Assembly (NCBI RefSeq): GCF_000687835.1
Contig: NZ_JHYB01000003.1
Coordinates: 124,001 to 188,000, forward strand
DNA from: Haploplasma modicum ATCC 29102
GTDB taxonomy: Bacteria; Bacillota_I; Bacilli_A; Acholeplasmatales; Acholeplasmataceae
Direction: 5' to 3'
Length of the DNA stretch: 64,000 nt
The position numbers and the translations under genes were made by a program. Under the pieces are notes generated by a model. It searched no databases, was not told the DNA's origin, and saw only the letters and a list, made by a program, of their open reading frames with translations. Numbering within the stretch: the first letter of the stretch is position 1; each line of letters starts with the position of its first letter. Below are positions 35,516-45,532 of the stretch, piece by piece.

Positions 35516-37306
35516 ATGAATATACATGCTTTATTACATAGGTCAAAATCTGAATATGCCTATGCTTATGATGAATCCAGAGTTCATTTAACTCTAAGAA
35601 CTGCAAGAAATGATTTAAAAGAAGTTAAACTTATTTACGGGGATCCTTTTGAATGGAACAAAAATGGTTGGGTTTATAAGAAAGAAAAAATGGTAAAAAG
35701 ATATCAAACAAGTGACTTTGATTATTATTTTGCTGAGGTTTCATTAGTAGATTTAAGAGTAAAATATATTTTTAGTCTTAAAGATAATAATGGGAATTTT
35801 AGTCTTTATGGGGCTAAAAGGTTAGTTACTAATCCAACTATTGAAGATACATTTAATCTATCAAACTACTTTAATTACCCATATATCAATTATGAAGATT
35901 TACACCACTCACCTAAGTGGATTAAAGATACTACTTGGTATCAAATTTTCCCAGATAGATTTTATACTAGTGATCCAAAATTAAGCTTTGATACATATCC
36001 AGTTAGAAATAACCAAATATTTGGTGGTAATCTAAAAGGAATTATGGAAAAAATTCCTTATTTAAAGGAATTAGGTATTACAGGGATTTATTTTACTCCA
36101 ATCTTTGAAGCAAGAACAGCTCATAAATACGATACAATTGATTACTTTAAAATTGATCCTTCATTTGGAACTAATGAAGACTTTAAAATGTTAGTCGAAG
36201 AATGTCATAAAAATAACATTAGGATAATGTTAGATGGTGTTTTTAATCATTGTGGTTTTTTACATCCATATTTTTTAGATGTCATTAAAAACAATGAAAA
36301 TAGTGTTTATAAAAATAGTTTTCATATTTTAGATTATCCAGTCCTTAATTTTCCTCTAGATGAAAATGGTGAACCTAAACTTAAAGATGAACTTGGAAAT
36401 CACTACTTAAATGAAGATAATAAATTAAATTATAGAACGTTTGCTTATACTCCTTTTATGCCTAAGTGGAATACTGATGATATTTATACTAAAATTCACT
36501 TAAATGAAGTAATTAGATACTGGCTAGAAGAATATAACATCGATGGATGGCGCTTAGACGTTTCAAACGAAATTAGTCATGACTTTTTAAGAGAGATTAA
36601 GAAAACAGCAAGAAAAGCTAACCCAGATAGTTTTATTCTTGGAGAAAACTGGGATCAATCACTTCCATGGCTATTAGGTGACCAAATGGATTCTGTAATG
36701 AATTATGATTTAGCTTATCCAATTTGGGAATATTTTGAACATAAAATAGATCTACAAACATTTAAAGATATCATTAATACTTACTTAGCATTAACACCTA
36801 AAAATGTGATTAATAATATGTTCAACTTAATTGATAGTCATGATACAGTTAGAATACTAAGAAGATTAAAAGACAATAAAGACCGTGTGAAATTAGCTTA
36901 TTTATTTATGTTCTTATCGGCAGGTGCACCAAATATTTATTATGGTGGGGAAATTGGTTTAACAGGAAATCATGATCCTGATAATAGAAGACCAATGATT
37001 TGGGATAAAGACAAACAAGATTTAGAACTCTTTGATTTTATAAAGAAGCTTATAACTTTAAGAAATAATTATGAGGTATTTAAATTATCTGATTATAATT
37101 TTATTGATGGGGACGTATTAGCATTTACTAAGGAAATAGATGGAAAAACATTATTAGTAGTTATTAATAATTCTACTGATAGTATTAATTTTAACTTGAA
37201 TGAAAATCTTAGTGATACATATCTAAATCTCTTTACAAATAAAACGATGTTTTATGATAAAATAAGTTTAGATAAATACAAATTTATTTTACTATATAAG
37301 GAGTGA
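35516..37306 (+). CDS. Neopullulanase / cyclomaltodextrinase-like enzyme (GH13_20)
   Basis: 596 aa. The N-terminal about 125 residues form the CBM34-like domain of maltogenic amylases and neopullulanases (AYDESRVHLTLRTARNDL). The GH13 barrel follows with WYQIFPDRFY, LDGVFNHCGF, nucleophile Asp in DGWRLDVSNEI, Glu in LGENWD and DSHDTVRIL. No signal peptide, so it acts inside on cyclodextrins, pullulan fragments or maltodextrins. The next gene, the LacI-type regulator, follows after four bases and is likely co-transcribed. Confidence 0.92.
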   Translation: MNIHALLHRSKSEYAYAYDESRVHLTLRTARNDLKEVKLIYGDPFEWNKNGWVYKKEKMVKRYQTSDFDYYFAEVSLVDLRVKYIFSLKDNNGNFSLYGAKRLVTNPTIEDTFNLSNYFNYPYINYEDLHHSPKWIKDTTWYQIFPDRFYTSDPKLSFDTYPVRNNQIFGGNLKGIMEKIPYLKELGITGIYFTPIFEARTAHKYDTIDYFKIDPSFGTNEDFKMLVEECHKNNIRIMLDGVFNHCGFLHPYFLDVIKNNENSVYKNSFHILDYPVLNFPLDENGEPKLKDELGNHYLNEDNKLNYRTFAYTPFMPKWNTDDIYTKIHLNEVIRYWLEEYNIDGWRLDVSNEISHDFLREIKKTARKANPDSFILGENWDQSLPWLLGDQMDSVMNYDLAYPIWEYFEHKIDLQTFKDIINTYLALTPKNVINNMFNLIDSHDTVRILRRLKDNKDRVKLAYLFMFLSAGAPNIYYGGEIGLTGNHDPDNRRPMIWDKDKQDLELFDFIKKLITLRNNYEVFKLSDYNFIDGDVLAFTKEIDGKTLLVVINNSTDSINFNLNENLSDTYLNLFTNKTMFYDKISLDKYKFILLYKE

Positions 37307-37310
37307 TTTT

Positions 37311-38279
37311 TTGAAACCAACAATTAGAGATGTTGCTAAAAAGGCAAATGTTAGTGTGTCTACTGTATCTAGAGTTATTAATCAAAAAGGTTATGTTCAT
37401 AAAGATACAAAAGATATTATTTTAAAGATTATTGATGAGTTAGGTTTTGTTCCAAATCAGTTAGCTAGAAGCTTATCAAGTAGATCATCAAAAATCATTG
37501 GTGTTATTGTTCCACATATTGGACCGACTTTTTACGGGGAATTGCTGGAAGGTATTGAACTACAAGCAGCATCAAGTGGTTATAAAACAATGTTTTGTCA
37601 TACTGGTGATGATCCTGAACGTGAATTAGAATATTTAAGATTCTTTGAAGAATATAGTGTTGATGGTTTAATTATAGCTTCTAACTTTACTAATAAAGAT
37701 AAATTAGAAACTCTAAATATCCCAATTATTACAATCGATCATATTTTAGATGAAAATATTCCCTCAATTACTTCTAACAACATTAGAGGTGGTGAACTTG
37801 GAGCAAGTGCCTTAGTAAAACGTGGCAGAAAAAATATTATGGTCTTTCGCGGTCCATCTTTCTTACTAACAACTGTTGAACGTACTATTGGTGCCTTAAA
37901 TGTGTTTAAAGATAATAATTTATATGTTGATATTTTTGATTTTGACTTAGTAAAGCCTGATACAAAATTAATTGAACAAATTCTTATTAACAATCCAAAA
38001 ACTGATGCAATATTTGCATTTTCTGATACAATAGCCCTAGCAACAATGAATATCATTAAAAAGATTGGAAAAAAAGTTCCTGAAGATATTTCTATTGTTG
38101 GCTATGACAATACTGCTTTTGCTAGTTGGTCATCACCAAGGCTATCAACTATTAATCAACCTGTAAGACTAATGGGGCAACAAACATTTATAAAGCTTGC
38201 TAGACTAATTAGAAACTATGAATTAGAAACACTTCATGATGTCATTGATGTTGATTTAATTGAAAGAGATTCAATTTAA
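37311..38279 (+). CDS. malR: LacI-family regulator, probable maltodextrin regulator MalR
   Basis: 322 aa. The N-terminal LacI helix-turn-helix reads TIRDVAKKANVSVSTVSRVI with the hinge helix PNQLARSLSS. A periplasmic-binding-like effector domain follows (about 60-320). The start is TTG with AAGGAGTG ten bases upstream. It lies inside the glucan cluster, so maltodextrin-responsive control is likely. The shared TGNNAACGNTT motif at 48.4 and 54.7 kb would be its candidate operator. A role as CcpA-like global regulator cannot be excluded. Confidence 0.88.
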   Translation: MKPTIRDVAKKANVSVSTVSRVINQKGYVHKDTKDIILKIIDELGFVPNQLARSLSSRSSKIIGVIVPHIGPTFYGELLEGIELQAASSGYKTMFCHTGDDPERELEYLRFFEEYSVDGLIIASNFTNKDKLETLNIPIITIDHILDENIPSITSNNIRGGELGASALVKRGRKNIMVFRGPSFLLTTVERTIGALNVFKDNNLYVDIFDFDLVKPDTKLIEQILINNPKTDAIFAFSDTIALATMNIIKKIGKKVPEDISIVGYDNTAFASWSSPRLSTINQPVRLMGQQTFIKLARLIRNYELETLHDVIDVDLIERDSI

Positions 38280-38285
38280 TATTTA

Positions 38286-38311
38286 TCCCTAGTATTCTAG
38301 GGATTTTTTTA
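38286..38311 (+). terminator. Terminator after malR
   Basis: CCCTAG, loop TATT, CTAGGG and ATTTTTTT directly after the malR stop. Confidence 0.85.
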
Positions 38312-38317
38312 TGTAAA

Positions 38318-38356
38318 AAAAACTAAAGTCTATTAATAATAGTCCTTAGTTTTAAT
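38318..38356 (-). terminator. Terminator after the cytoplasmic pullulanase gene
   Basis: The minus strand has AAAACTAAGGACTATTA, a short loop, AATAGACTTTAGTTTT and more T. It ends the leftward mal operon that begins at 48.4 kb, facing the malR terminator. Confidence 0.8.
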
Positions 38357-38369
38357 TTTAGTATTGTTT

Positions 38370-40301
38370 TTATCTACTTTTCAATAAGATATAAACACCT
38401 GGTTTATTTATTATGAATGAATCTTTTTTAATATTTACTTCTTTATTTTTAAATATTAGTTTGCCATCAAATTTAATCTTTCTTCGTTTGTAGTCATTTA
38501 TTAAGATATGTTCTAAAATAATTCCATTATGCTCAACAACATATCTTAATACTTTTTTATTATATGTAATTGATGCATCACTTGGATTTTTATAATGATC
38601 TAAATATTTCTTTCTTATCTTTAATATTTCTTTAAAGTTAGTAATGTTTTGTCCTTTAAAGTTCCATTTAATAGCATTTAATTTTTCACTACTTTTATAG
38701 GAGTTTTCATCTCCTTCTTTTGATCTGTAACTTTCTTGCCCAGCATGATAAAAAGGAATTCCCATGCTTATAGCAATAATACTATTCCCAAAATCAAGAT
38801 AATCTTTAATTTTATCTACTTTAGTTTTAGTTAGAAGCATTCTATCAAATGCTGTTAAGTTATCATGACATTCAATATAATTAACACTTTTGTTAATACT
38901 ATCAAATAAATTAGGACTACCTACTAATAATTTAAATACTTTATCAATATTTTTGTTGTTGCCATTTAGATAACCTTTATTATTTCCATGAAGATCACCT
39001 TTTAGTGTATCTCTAAAAAAGTCATTAAAATGAGCATATCCATCTAACATATGTTGATTACTCATATTAGCAGCAACTTCCTTAATGGTTGTATCCATAT
39101 TCCAACCTTCACCATACAACATAATATATGGATTGATTTTTCTTAGTTTCAACTCAATTTCTCTCATTGTTTCTAAATCCATAAGTCCCATTAAATCAAA
39201 TCTATATCCGTCTATTTTGTAATTCTTAGTAAAATGAATTAACGAATCAACAATTAATTTTCTAACCATAAATCTAGTTGTTTCAATATCATTGCCACAA
39301 TATGAACTATTAGTCATTTTATGGTCTTTGTCATGTCTATAAAAATAGTTAGGTACTATTTTATTATAAGGATAAGTTTCATGATTAAAAACATGATTAT
39401 AAACAACGTCCATGTTAATTCCTAACTTAATACTATGAGCATAAGAAATTACTGACTTAAATTCATTAATTCTTGCATAGGGATATTTAGGATTTTTGCT
39501 GTACCAACCTTCAACACTAAAATAATTACTTGGATTATATCCCCAGTTATAGTACTTTTCTTTATCTAAGTCATCGACATCTTCAAAGTCAAAGACAGGT
39601 AAGAGTTGAAGATTTGTAATTCCTAAGTTTTTTATGTAATCAAGAATTGTAGAATTTAATATTTTGCTTTTTTCAGTTAAACCTTTAAACAGTCCCTTAT
39701 TTTTAACATCTAGGTTTAAGGTTAAATCCCTAACATGACCTTCATAAATTACAGCATCAGCATATTCTTTAATCTTAATAGGTGTTTTATCTAGTTTGAT
39801 TGTTTTACTAAAGTCAATAATATAACATTCACCTTCTGCAATTGAAAAACAGTAAGGATCTAAAACAGCTTCATAAGTATCTTCAATCTTAATTTTATAG
39901 TAATACTTTTTATCAAGTAAATCTTCATTAATTGTTAAGTGCCAGATTGGTTGTTGATATTTCATTTGATATTCTAATTCATCGATTACAATAATTATAT
40001 CTTTAGCAACTGGACTAAAAATCTTAAAACTAGTTTCTTCTTTACTATATTTATAGCCAAGAGTCCCATCATAACGATATTTTTGGTCAAACTCATTAGT
40101 TATAGTAACATTTCCTAAAAGTAGTGGAATCGCTACTTCATTAATTACTATTTCATCTCTTAAATGTAGTTCTATTTCTTTATCAGTTTCATATAAATTA
40201 TCTGATATTTTTTTTAACTTATATTTTGGTAACAAAATTTTATTAATTGGTTCGTTAGTTTCAACTCTAATTAAATTTAAATTATCAACATATGCTTTCA
40301 T
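38370..40301 (-). CDS. pulA: Cytoplasmic type I pullulanase (GH13_14)
   Basis: 643 aa with no signal peptide. A CBM48-like domain (about 85-165) precedes the barrel. The type I pullulanase signature YNWGYNP, nucleophile Asp in DGYRFDLMGLMD, acid/base Glu in LYGEGWNM and YIECHDNLT are all present. It debranches imported branched dextrins at alpha-1,6 links. It overlaps the upstream amylase gene by four bases and is the last gene of the leftward operon. Confidence 0.95.
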   Translation of the reverse strand: MKAYVDNLNLIRVETNEPINKILLPKYKLKKISDNLYETDKEIELHLRDEIVINEVAIPLLLGNVTITNEFDQKYRYDGTLGYKYSKEETSFKIFSPVAKDIIIVIDELEYQMKYQQPIWHLTINEDLLDKKYYYKIKIEDTYEAVLDPYCFSIAEGECYIIDFSKTIKLDKTPIKIKEYADAVIYEGHVRDLTLNLDVKNKGLFKGLTEKSKILNSTILDYIKNLGITNLQLLPVFDFEDVDDLDKEKYYNWGYNPSNYFSVEGWYSKNPKYPYARINEFKSVISYAHSIKLGINMDVVYNHVFNHETYPYNKIVPNYFYRHDKDHKMTNSSYCGNDIETTRFMVRKLIVDSLIHFTKNYKIDGYRFDLMGLMDLETMREIELKLRKINPYIMLYGEGWNMDTTIKEVAANMSNQHMLDGYAHFNDFFRDTLKGDLHGNNKGYLNGNNKNIDKVFKLLVGSPNLFDSINKSVNYIECHDNLTAFDRMLLTKTKVDKIKDYLDFGNSIIAISMGIPFYHAGQESYRSKEGDENSYKSSEKLNAIKWNFKGQNITNFKEILKIRKKYLDHYKNPSDASITYNKKVLRYVVEHNGIILEHILINDYKRRKIKFDGKLIFKNKEVNIKKDSFIINKPGVYILLKSR

Positions 40302-41587
40302 ATTTTATTAATAACCTCAGTCTTTATAATAATTGGTTCAAGATAATCACTTATTAGATTATTTTTAATATTAATCATATCATTATTGATTAGATTTAAA
40401 TATAGACCATCTTTTAATGGTACTTTAATACTTTTACTATTTTCAAGATTAAAAATACCTAACATAAATGTATGATCTTTAAGATATGAAAAGACAGCTT
40501 CATTTTCATGTTCTAGATTAAAAATTCCATCTTTAAATACTAAATCTTTCTTAATTTCATTTAATGTCTTAATATAGTCTTCAATTGAATTCTTTTCATC
40601 CCACATAATTAAATCCGTCTCAAATAAGTCTGGTCGGTGCTTAATTTGATGTTCTTGACCGGCATAAATCATCGGCATTCCTTTAATGAAAAATTGCATT
40701 GCAGTTAAGTTAATTAATTGATTTTTGTTTTTGGCTTTGCTTGCAATTCTAGCTTGATCATGGTTTTCAAATGATCTAAGTTTTACATAATTTTTGGGAT
40801 AAATACTTTCTTGTTCAATTATTTTTGTAAGCCATCTATTTAATGGCATACTTCCATCTAAATAATTATCCATATATTTAAAAATATCATAGTCATAACA
40901 AACATCAAAGACGTCATACATTTGTGAATCACTTGATGCATCAAAACCTAAGTCTCTTATATACTTAATGAAACTTAATTCAACTGATTCTGTTAACCAT
41001 AAAATATTTTCATTAACCTTATTTACTTGAACTCTTGCATCACTCCAAAAATCAATTGGTAATAGTGGTGCAACATCACATCTAAAACCATCAACATATT
41101 TAGCCCAATATTTTAAGACGTCAATTAAATATTCTCTAACCTCTAAATTGTTTAAATCTAGATCTGTGATATCACTCCAGTCACCGACTCTATTTGCAAA
41201 TAAACCATTTTCATTTTTATAAAACCACTCTGGCTTATGCTTTACTAAATAAGAATCTCTTGATGTATGATTAAAAACAATGTCCATCATTAAATCCATA
41301 CCACGTTTATTTACTTCTTTTTTAAGTAAGATTAGATCTTCCAAGTTACCAATATTTTCATCTATTTCATAGTAATCAATAATAGAATAAGGGCTCCCGA
41401 TGGAACCCTTTCTAGAAATTTTACCGATTGGATGAAATGGAAGTAAATATACAATATCAAAACCCATATTTTTAATACGATCTAAATCAGTTAGAAGACC
41501 TTTAAAGTCTCCAGTTTTACTATGTTGCCTAACAAAAACTTGATAAATTGATTTATTTCTTAAATTAATATTTGTATTTAATGCCAT
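40298..41587 (-). CDS. Cytoplasmic GH13 alpha-amylase-type enzyme
   Basis: 429 aa from the ATG at 41587, which has AGAGGTGAT upstream; an in-frame earlier start would overlap malG. GH13 motifs: FNHTSRDSYL, nucleophile Asp in DGFRCDVAPLLP, Glu in LWLTESVE and FENHDQARI. No signal peptide. It is shorter than most alpha-amylases and has a small C-terminal domain. It probably cuts imported maltodextrins; the exact product pattern is unknown. Confidence 0.88.
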   Translation of the reverse strand: MALNTNINLRNKSIYQVFVRQHSKTGDFKGLLTDLDRIKNMGFDIVYLLPFHPIGKISRKGSIGSPYSIIDYYEIDENIGNLEDLILLKKEVNKRGMDLMMDIVFNHTSRDSYLVKHKPEWFYKNENGLFANRVGDWSDITDLDLNNLEVREYLIDVLKYWAKYVDGFRCDVAPLLPIDFWSDARVQVNKVNENILWLTESVELSFIKYIRDLGFDASSDSQMYDVFDVCYDYDIFKYMDNYLDGSMPLNRWLTKIIEQESIYPKNYVKLRSFENHDQARIASKAKNKNQLINLTAMQFFIKGMPMIYAGQEHQIKHRPDLFETDLIMWDEKNSIEDYIKTLNEIKKDLVFKDGIFNLEHENEAVFSYLKDHTFMLGIFNLENSKSIKVPLKDGLYLNLINNDMINIKNNLISDYLEPIIIKTEVINKI

Positions 41588-41603
41588 TATATCACCTCTA
41601 TAA

Positions 41604-42992
41604 TTATCCTTTTGTTGCTCCAGCCATGATTCCTTCAATTAAATATTTTTGGAAAACCATGTAAAGTATCGCAATTGGCATACCAACAATTAATGATGCA
41701 GCTGCAAAGGCAGAATAATCAATATTGTTAATATCATTAATAAAGTTAAATATACCAACAGCTAAAGTCCATTGCTGCTGAATATCATAATCAACTGGGG
41801 CACCTTTTGGTGGATGGTTTAATAAATAACCTGGTAGCATATAATCCATCCAAGGACCCATAAACATTGATACAGCAACAAAGGTTAAAATTGGAATAGA
41901 AAGTGGCAAGATAATTGATGTAAATATTTTTAATTTACTTGCACCATCTATCTCTGCCGATTCGTCTAAATCTCTTGGAATTTGATCTAGGAAACCTTTA
42001 ATTAACCAAAGGTTACCAGGAATACTGCCACCAATATAAAGAATGGTTAATGCCGTTGGTTTACCTAATAGGCCAAACTTCCAAAACAATACATACATTG
42101 CAAGTAATCCCATAAATGAAGGGAATGCTTGAAGTACTAAAATAGATAGTAATCCTGCTTTCTTTCCTTTAAAATTATATCTAGCAAAAACGTATGCAGC
42201 ACCACTAATAATTACAGTACCAGCAACCATGTTAATTAAAGCAATAATAATTGTATTTTTATACCACATTGTAAATTTAGTTTCACTAAATAGTCTTACA
42301 AATGCATTAAATGTTGGTTTGTCTGGCCAGATTGAGTTTGGAACACCCGATTTTAAATCACTAAATGCCATACCAAAGATATAAATAACTGGTATTATAA
42401 CGATAATTGCCATTAATGCTACTTGGCCCTGAATTAATATTCTACTAATAATGTTTTTAGGCGTAAAGCAATCAATTAATCTTCTTCCTTTAACAAAGGT
42501 TCGTTTGCTTGGACACATTTTATTAACTATAAAGAAACTTGCAATTGGAATTAAACCAATTAATGCAATCTTTAAATTTTCTGTATCTCTCTTTTTTCCG
42601 AAATCAACAGTTAATCCTTGATTTAATAATATTAATAATAAAATCAAATAATAAAGTACTGCTTTTCTAATTAAATTATTTTTGGTTTGTAAATATAATA
42701 TTAAAATAACTGGTACTAAAACTATAACTATTAATAGTGAAATTACAAATGTTATACCAATTCTTTTTAATACTTGTTCTCTAGTAAATAAATATTTTAT
42801 ATTTTCTTTCTTATATTCTCTACTTCTAATTTCAAGCTTCTTAACATAGATATATCCATATACTGGAATATATGATAGTAATTTTGTTCTTTTATCATCA
42901 ATATTTTTCATTTTTAAAATATCATTATTTAAGAAATATTGAAATAATAACGCCCAAACAATTAAAAATAATATTATAATTAATCCTATCAT
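41604..42992 (-). CDS. malG: Maltodextrin ABC permease MalG with N-terminal membrane extension
   Basis: 462 aa. The last about 275 residues are a normal MalG permease with six helices and the EAA loop (ESAEIDGASKLKIFTSIILP). The first about 185 residues are extra, with about four predicted membrane helices and a basic loop (KKLEIRSREYKKENIKYLF). MalG is usually about 280 aa. The gene follows malF by two bases. It forms the sugar channel with MalF and is energised by the ATPase at 54742-55929. Confidence 0.93.
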   Translation of the reverse strand: MIGLIIILFLIVWALLFQYFLNNDILKMKNIDDKRTKLLSYIPVYGYIYVKKLEIRSREYKKENIKYLFTREQVLKRIGITFVISLLIVIVLVPVILILYLQTKNNLIRKAVLYYLILLLILLNQGLTVDFGKKRDTENLKIALIGLIPIASFFIVNKMCPSKRTFVKGRRLIDCFTPKNIISRILIQGQVALMAIIVIIPVIYIFGMAFSDLKSGVPNSIWPDKPTFNAFVRLFSETKFTMWYKNTIIIALINMVAGTVIISGAAYVFARYNFKGKKAGLLSILVLQAFPSFMGLLAMYVLFWKFGLLGKPTALTILYIGGSIPGNLWLIKGFLDQIPRDLDESAEIDGASKLKIFTSIILPLSIPILTFVAVSMFMGPWMDYMLPGYLLNHPPKGAPVDYDIQQQWTLAVGIFNFINDINNIDYSAFAAASLIVGMPIAILYMVFQKYLIEGIMAGATKG

Positions 42993-42994
42993 AA

Positions 42995-45457
42995 TCAGTC
43001 CCCCTGGAATGCTCTTGTCTTAGATAAGTTCCATGCTGTAATGGATCCTACAAACAAGAAGACTAAAACGCTAAATGCCGAAGCCATATTATAAATACTG
43101 TAATCTACCGTTAAACTATACATCCAAGAAATTAAAATATCGGTAGATCCCGCATAACCCCTAGATGCAAGTCCTGTATTCGGTCCCCCACCCGTTATAA
43201 AATAGATTACCCCAAAGTTATTAAAGTTCCCTGAAAATGTCATAATTAAAATTGGAGCGGTTGAATATAATACAAGTGGAATCGTTATTTTAGTTATTTT
43301 TTGGAATCCGGTTGCACCATCAATATCTGATGCTTCATAAAGTGTCTTATCAATTGCTGTCATAATTCCAGTCATTAAAGCCATAAAATATGGGAAACCT
43401 AACCAAATATTTACAACAACTAAAGTTGTTTTAACAAAGTTGGTGTTAAATGCATTAGTAAACCACTGAATGTTTTCATTTCCTAGCCAGAAATATTTTA
43501 AGAATCCCGTCATTTCACTAAACGGTTTACCTAATATTCCAATGTTTTGTAAGATATTATATACGCCAATATCTCTTAATATTTGGTTAATAAAACCAAC
43601 TTCTTTAAACATAACTGAAAACACCATTTGTGATAGTAGTGCTGGAATTGCCCATGGAAGAATTAGAATAGTTCTCCATAATTTTCTTAAAACAACTTTA
43701 TCACTGTTTAAAATTAAAGCTTGAATAAATCCACCGAAAAATACGGTAACTGTTGATAAAACTGCCCATATAATAGTCCAGCCTAGAACACCCCAAAATG
43801 CTTTACCAAATGACGAACCTAGACTACTATTAAAATCAAATAAAGCAATAAAGTTTTTAAGCCCTACATAATTAAAGTTCTCAACCATTGATTGGTTACC
43901 ACTGATTGATGTAAATGCAATAATAAATCCAAACAATATCGGCATAATTGAAATAAACGCTAAAACAAATAATGCTGGAGATAATACTATATATTCAAAA
44001 CCATTATCCCATACAGATTTAAAATATTCTTTTGTCTTAAAAACTTTTTCTTCTTTTCTTCTTTGTTCTTGAACTTTGTATGCGTCCATTGCTGACCATA
44101 CATTAAAAATAAAGAAGAATAAAGAAAGAATTACTGCAATAAGTCCTTCAATTAACATCATAGTTGAGATATGTCCCTGGATTGGAACACTTTCCACTAA
44201 ACTTATATATTGACTTATGTTATCTTTACTTGTTGCTTTACCGATCATTGCTTCTCTAAGTGCATTATAACTAGTAAAGTTTTGTTTTTTTGCATTACCT
44301 AGTGTTACAACTGACCAATAACCTTTAATAAACATTCCTGCCTTATCATGAAAGAAATTATCATACTGTAAGACAAAATTGTCCCTAATATCAGGATTTA
44401 TTTCAAAATAAACCTTCAACATTAACTTTTCAAAATCAGTTGCATTATAGTTGTTACCTGGTGTTCTAAATGTTTGACCCATTGTAAATCTAAAGATATT
44501 CATAATTTTTGGTTCTTTATACTGTAATCTAACCCCATTATGTAATAATGATGGCTCATAGTACTCAAAGAAATCTGTTTCAGATATATAAATTGGTCCC
44601 TGGATCACTTTTTTAGTTAAAGTTATGTTTTCTAACGAATATTCAAGTTTATTATCAAAATTTATTTTGATAAACTTAACTTCTTTTGTTTCTCCTTCTT
44701 TAATTTCTACTGATAAATAGATATTATTATTTTCATCAGTAAAAAAACTATTTAATTTATTTACTTCTATTAATCCATCATTTTTGTCTAAAACAATTGG
44801 ATTTTCAATCATATTATTTGTAAACAAATTTGTTTGAACATACTCTTTTTTGACTGACTTGTCTGGAAGTTCTGTTCTTAGTTCATAGAAAAATATTTCA
44901 CTTTCTTCGTTATAGAATAAAACTTCTTTTGTTTTAATATTTTTGTAATTTGTTGAATCAAAATCCTCATAAGAAATAACATCACCATTTTTTAAGTTAG
45001 TATAGGTTCTAGGACTTGACTTGGATAGTTGCATTGCAAAATATTTTAATGCTTTATCTTCCGTTAAGTTCTCCATTCCTTTAATATCGTATTTTCCTTT
45101 TGATTCATTAAAAACAACATCTACACCTATTTCATCCAAGTATTCTTCAAACTCTAAATCTAAATATCTTGCTTTATCACTAGAAGAAACAGATGAATTG
45201 ATTTTGACTCCATAATAGTTCTCAAGCATTGAATTATACCAAGAATCACCAAAATCCTTACCTGGTATTTTATTATATGCAACTTGATTTTCATACTCTT
45301 CTTTAACAAAATAATTACCTGTTTGCAATTCTAAACTAATAAATAAAGCAAATATTAGAAAAAAGAAAATTGCTTTTAGCACTTGTTTATTTAAAAGTTG
45401 TCCTAAACCTGGTATTATCGCTGATGCTGTCCCTTTTAAATAGCTCTTTTTTTTCAT
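42995..45457 (-). CDS. malF: Maltodextrin ABC permease MalF with large external domain
   Basis: 820 aa, compared with 430-520 in most bacteria. The N-terminus (SAIIPGLGQLLNKQVLKAIF) is a short PGLGQ-type membrane segment also seen in other MalF-like proteins. About 370 residues follow that are predicted outside, then the permease core with EASDIDGATGFQKITKITIP (EAA loop) and several helices. It pairs with MalG. The external domain may hold or receive MalE. Confidence 0.93.
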   Translation of the reverse strand: MKKKSYLKGTASAIIPGLGQLLNKQVLKAIFFFLIFALFISLELQTGNYFVKEEYENQVAYNKIPGKDFGDSWYNSMLENYYGVKINSSVSSSDKARYLDLEFEEYLDEIGVDVVFNESKGKYDIKGMENLTEDKALKYFAMQLSKSSPRTYTNLKNGDVISYEDFDSTNYKNIKTKEVLFYNEESEIFFYELRTELPDKSVKKEYVQTNLFTNNMIENPIVLDKNDGLIEVNKLNSFFTDENNNIYLSVEIKEGETKEVKFIKINFDNKLEYSLENITLTKKVIQGPIYISETDFFEYYEPSLLHNGVRLQYKEPKIMNIFRFTMGQTFRTPGNNYNATDFEKLMLKVYFEINPDIRDNFVLQYDNFFHDKAGMFIKGYWSVVTLGNAKKQNFTSYNALREAMIGKATSKDNISQYISLVESVPIQGHISTMMLIEGLIAVILSLFFFIFNVWSAMDAYKVQEQRRKEEKVFKTKEYFKSVWDNGFEYIVLSPALFVLAFISIMPILFGFIIAFTSISGNQSMVENFNYVGLKNFIALFDFNSSLGSSFGKAFWGVLGWTIIWAVLSTVTVFFGGFIQALILNSDKVVLRKLWRTILILPWAIPALLSQMVFSVMFKEVGFINQILRDIGVYNILQNIGILGKPFSEMTGFLKYFWLGNENIQWFTNAFNTNFVKTTLVVVNIWLGFPYFMALMTGIMTAIDKTLYEASDIDGATGFQKITKITIPLVLYSTAPILIMTFSGNFNNFGVIYFITGGGPNTGLASRGYAGSTDILISWMYSLTVDYSIYNMASAFSVLVFLFVGSITAWNLSKTRAFQGD

Positions 45458-45484
45458 ACTCTCCTCTTTTCTATAAAAATAAAT

Positions 45485-45515
45485 TAGGGTGCAGTATTTA
45501 CTGACACCCTGATTT
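45485..45515 (-). terminator. Hairpin between malE and malF
   Basis: The minus strand reads AGGGTGTCAGTA, loop AA, TACTGCACCCT and a T-rich tail. It lies between malE and malF, so it probably reduces readthrough and gives more binding protein than permease. Confidence 0.75.
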
Positions 45516-45532
45516 ATCTTTGTCTAATAATT

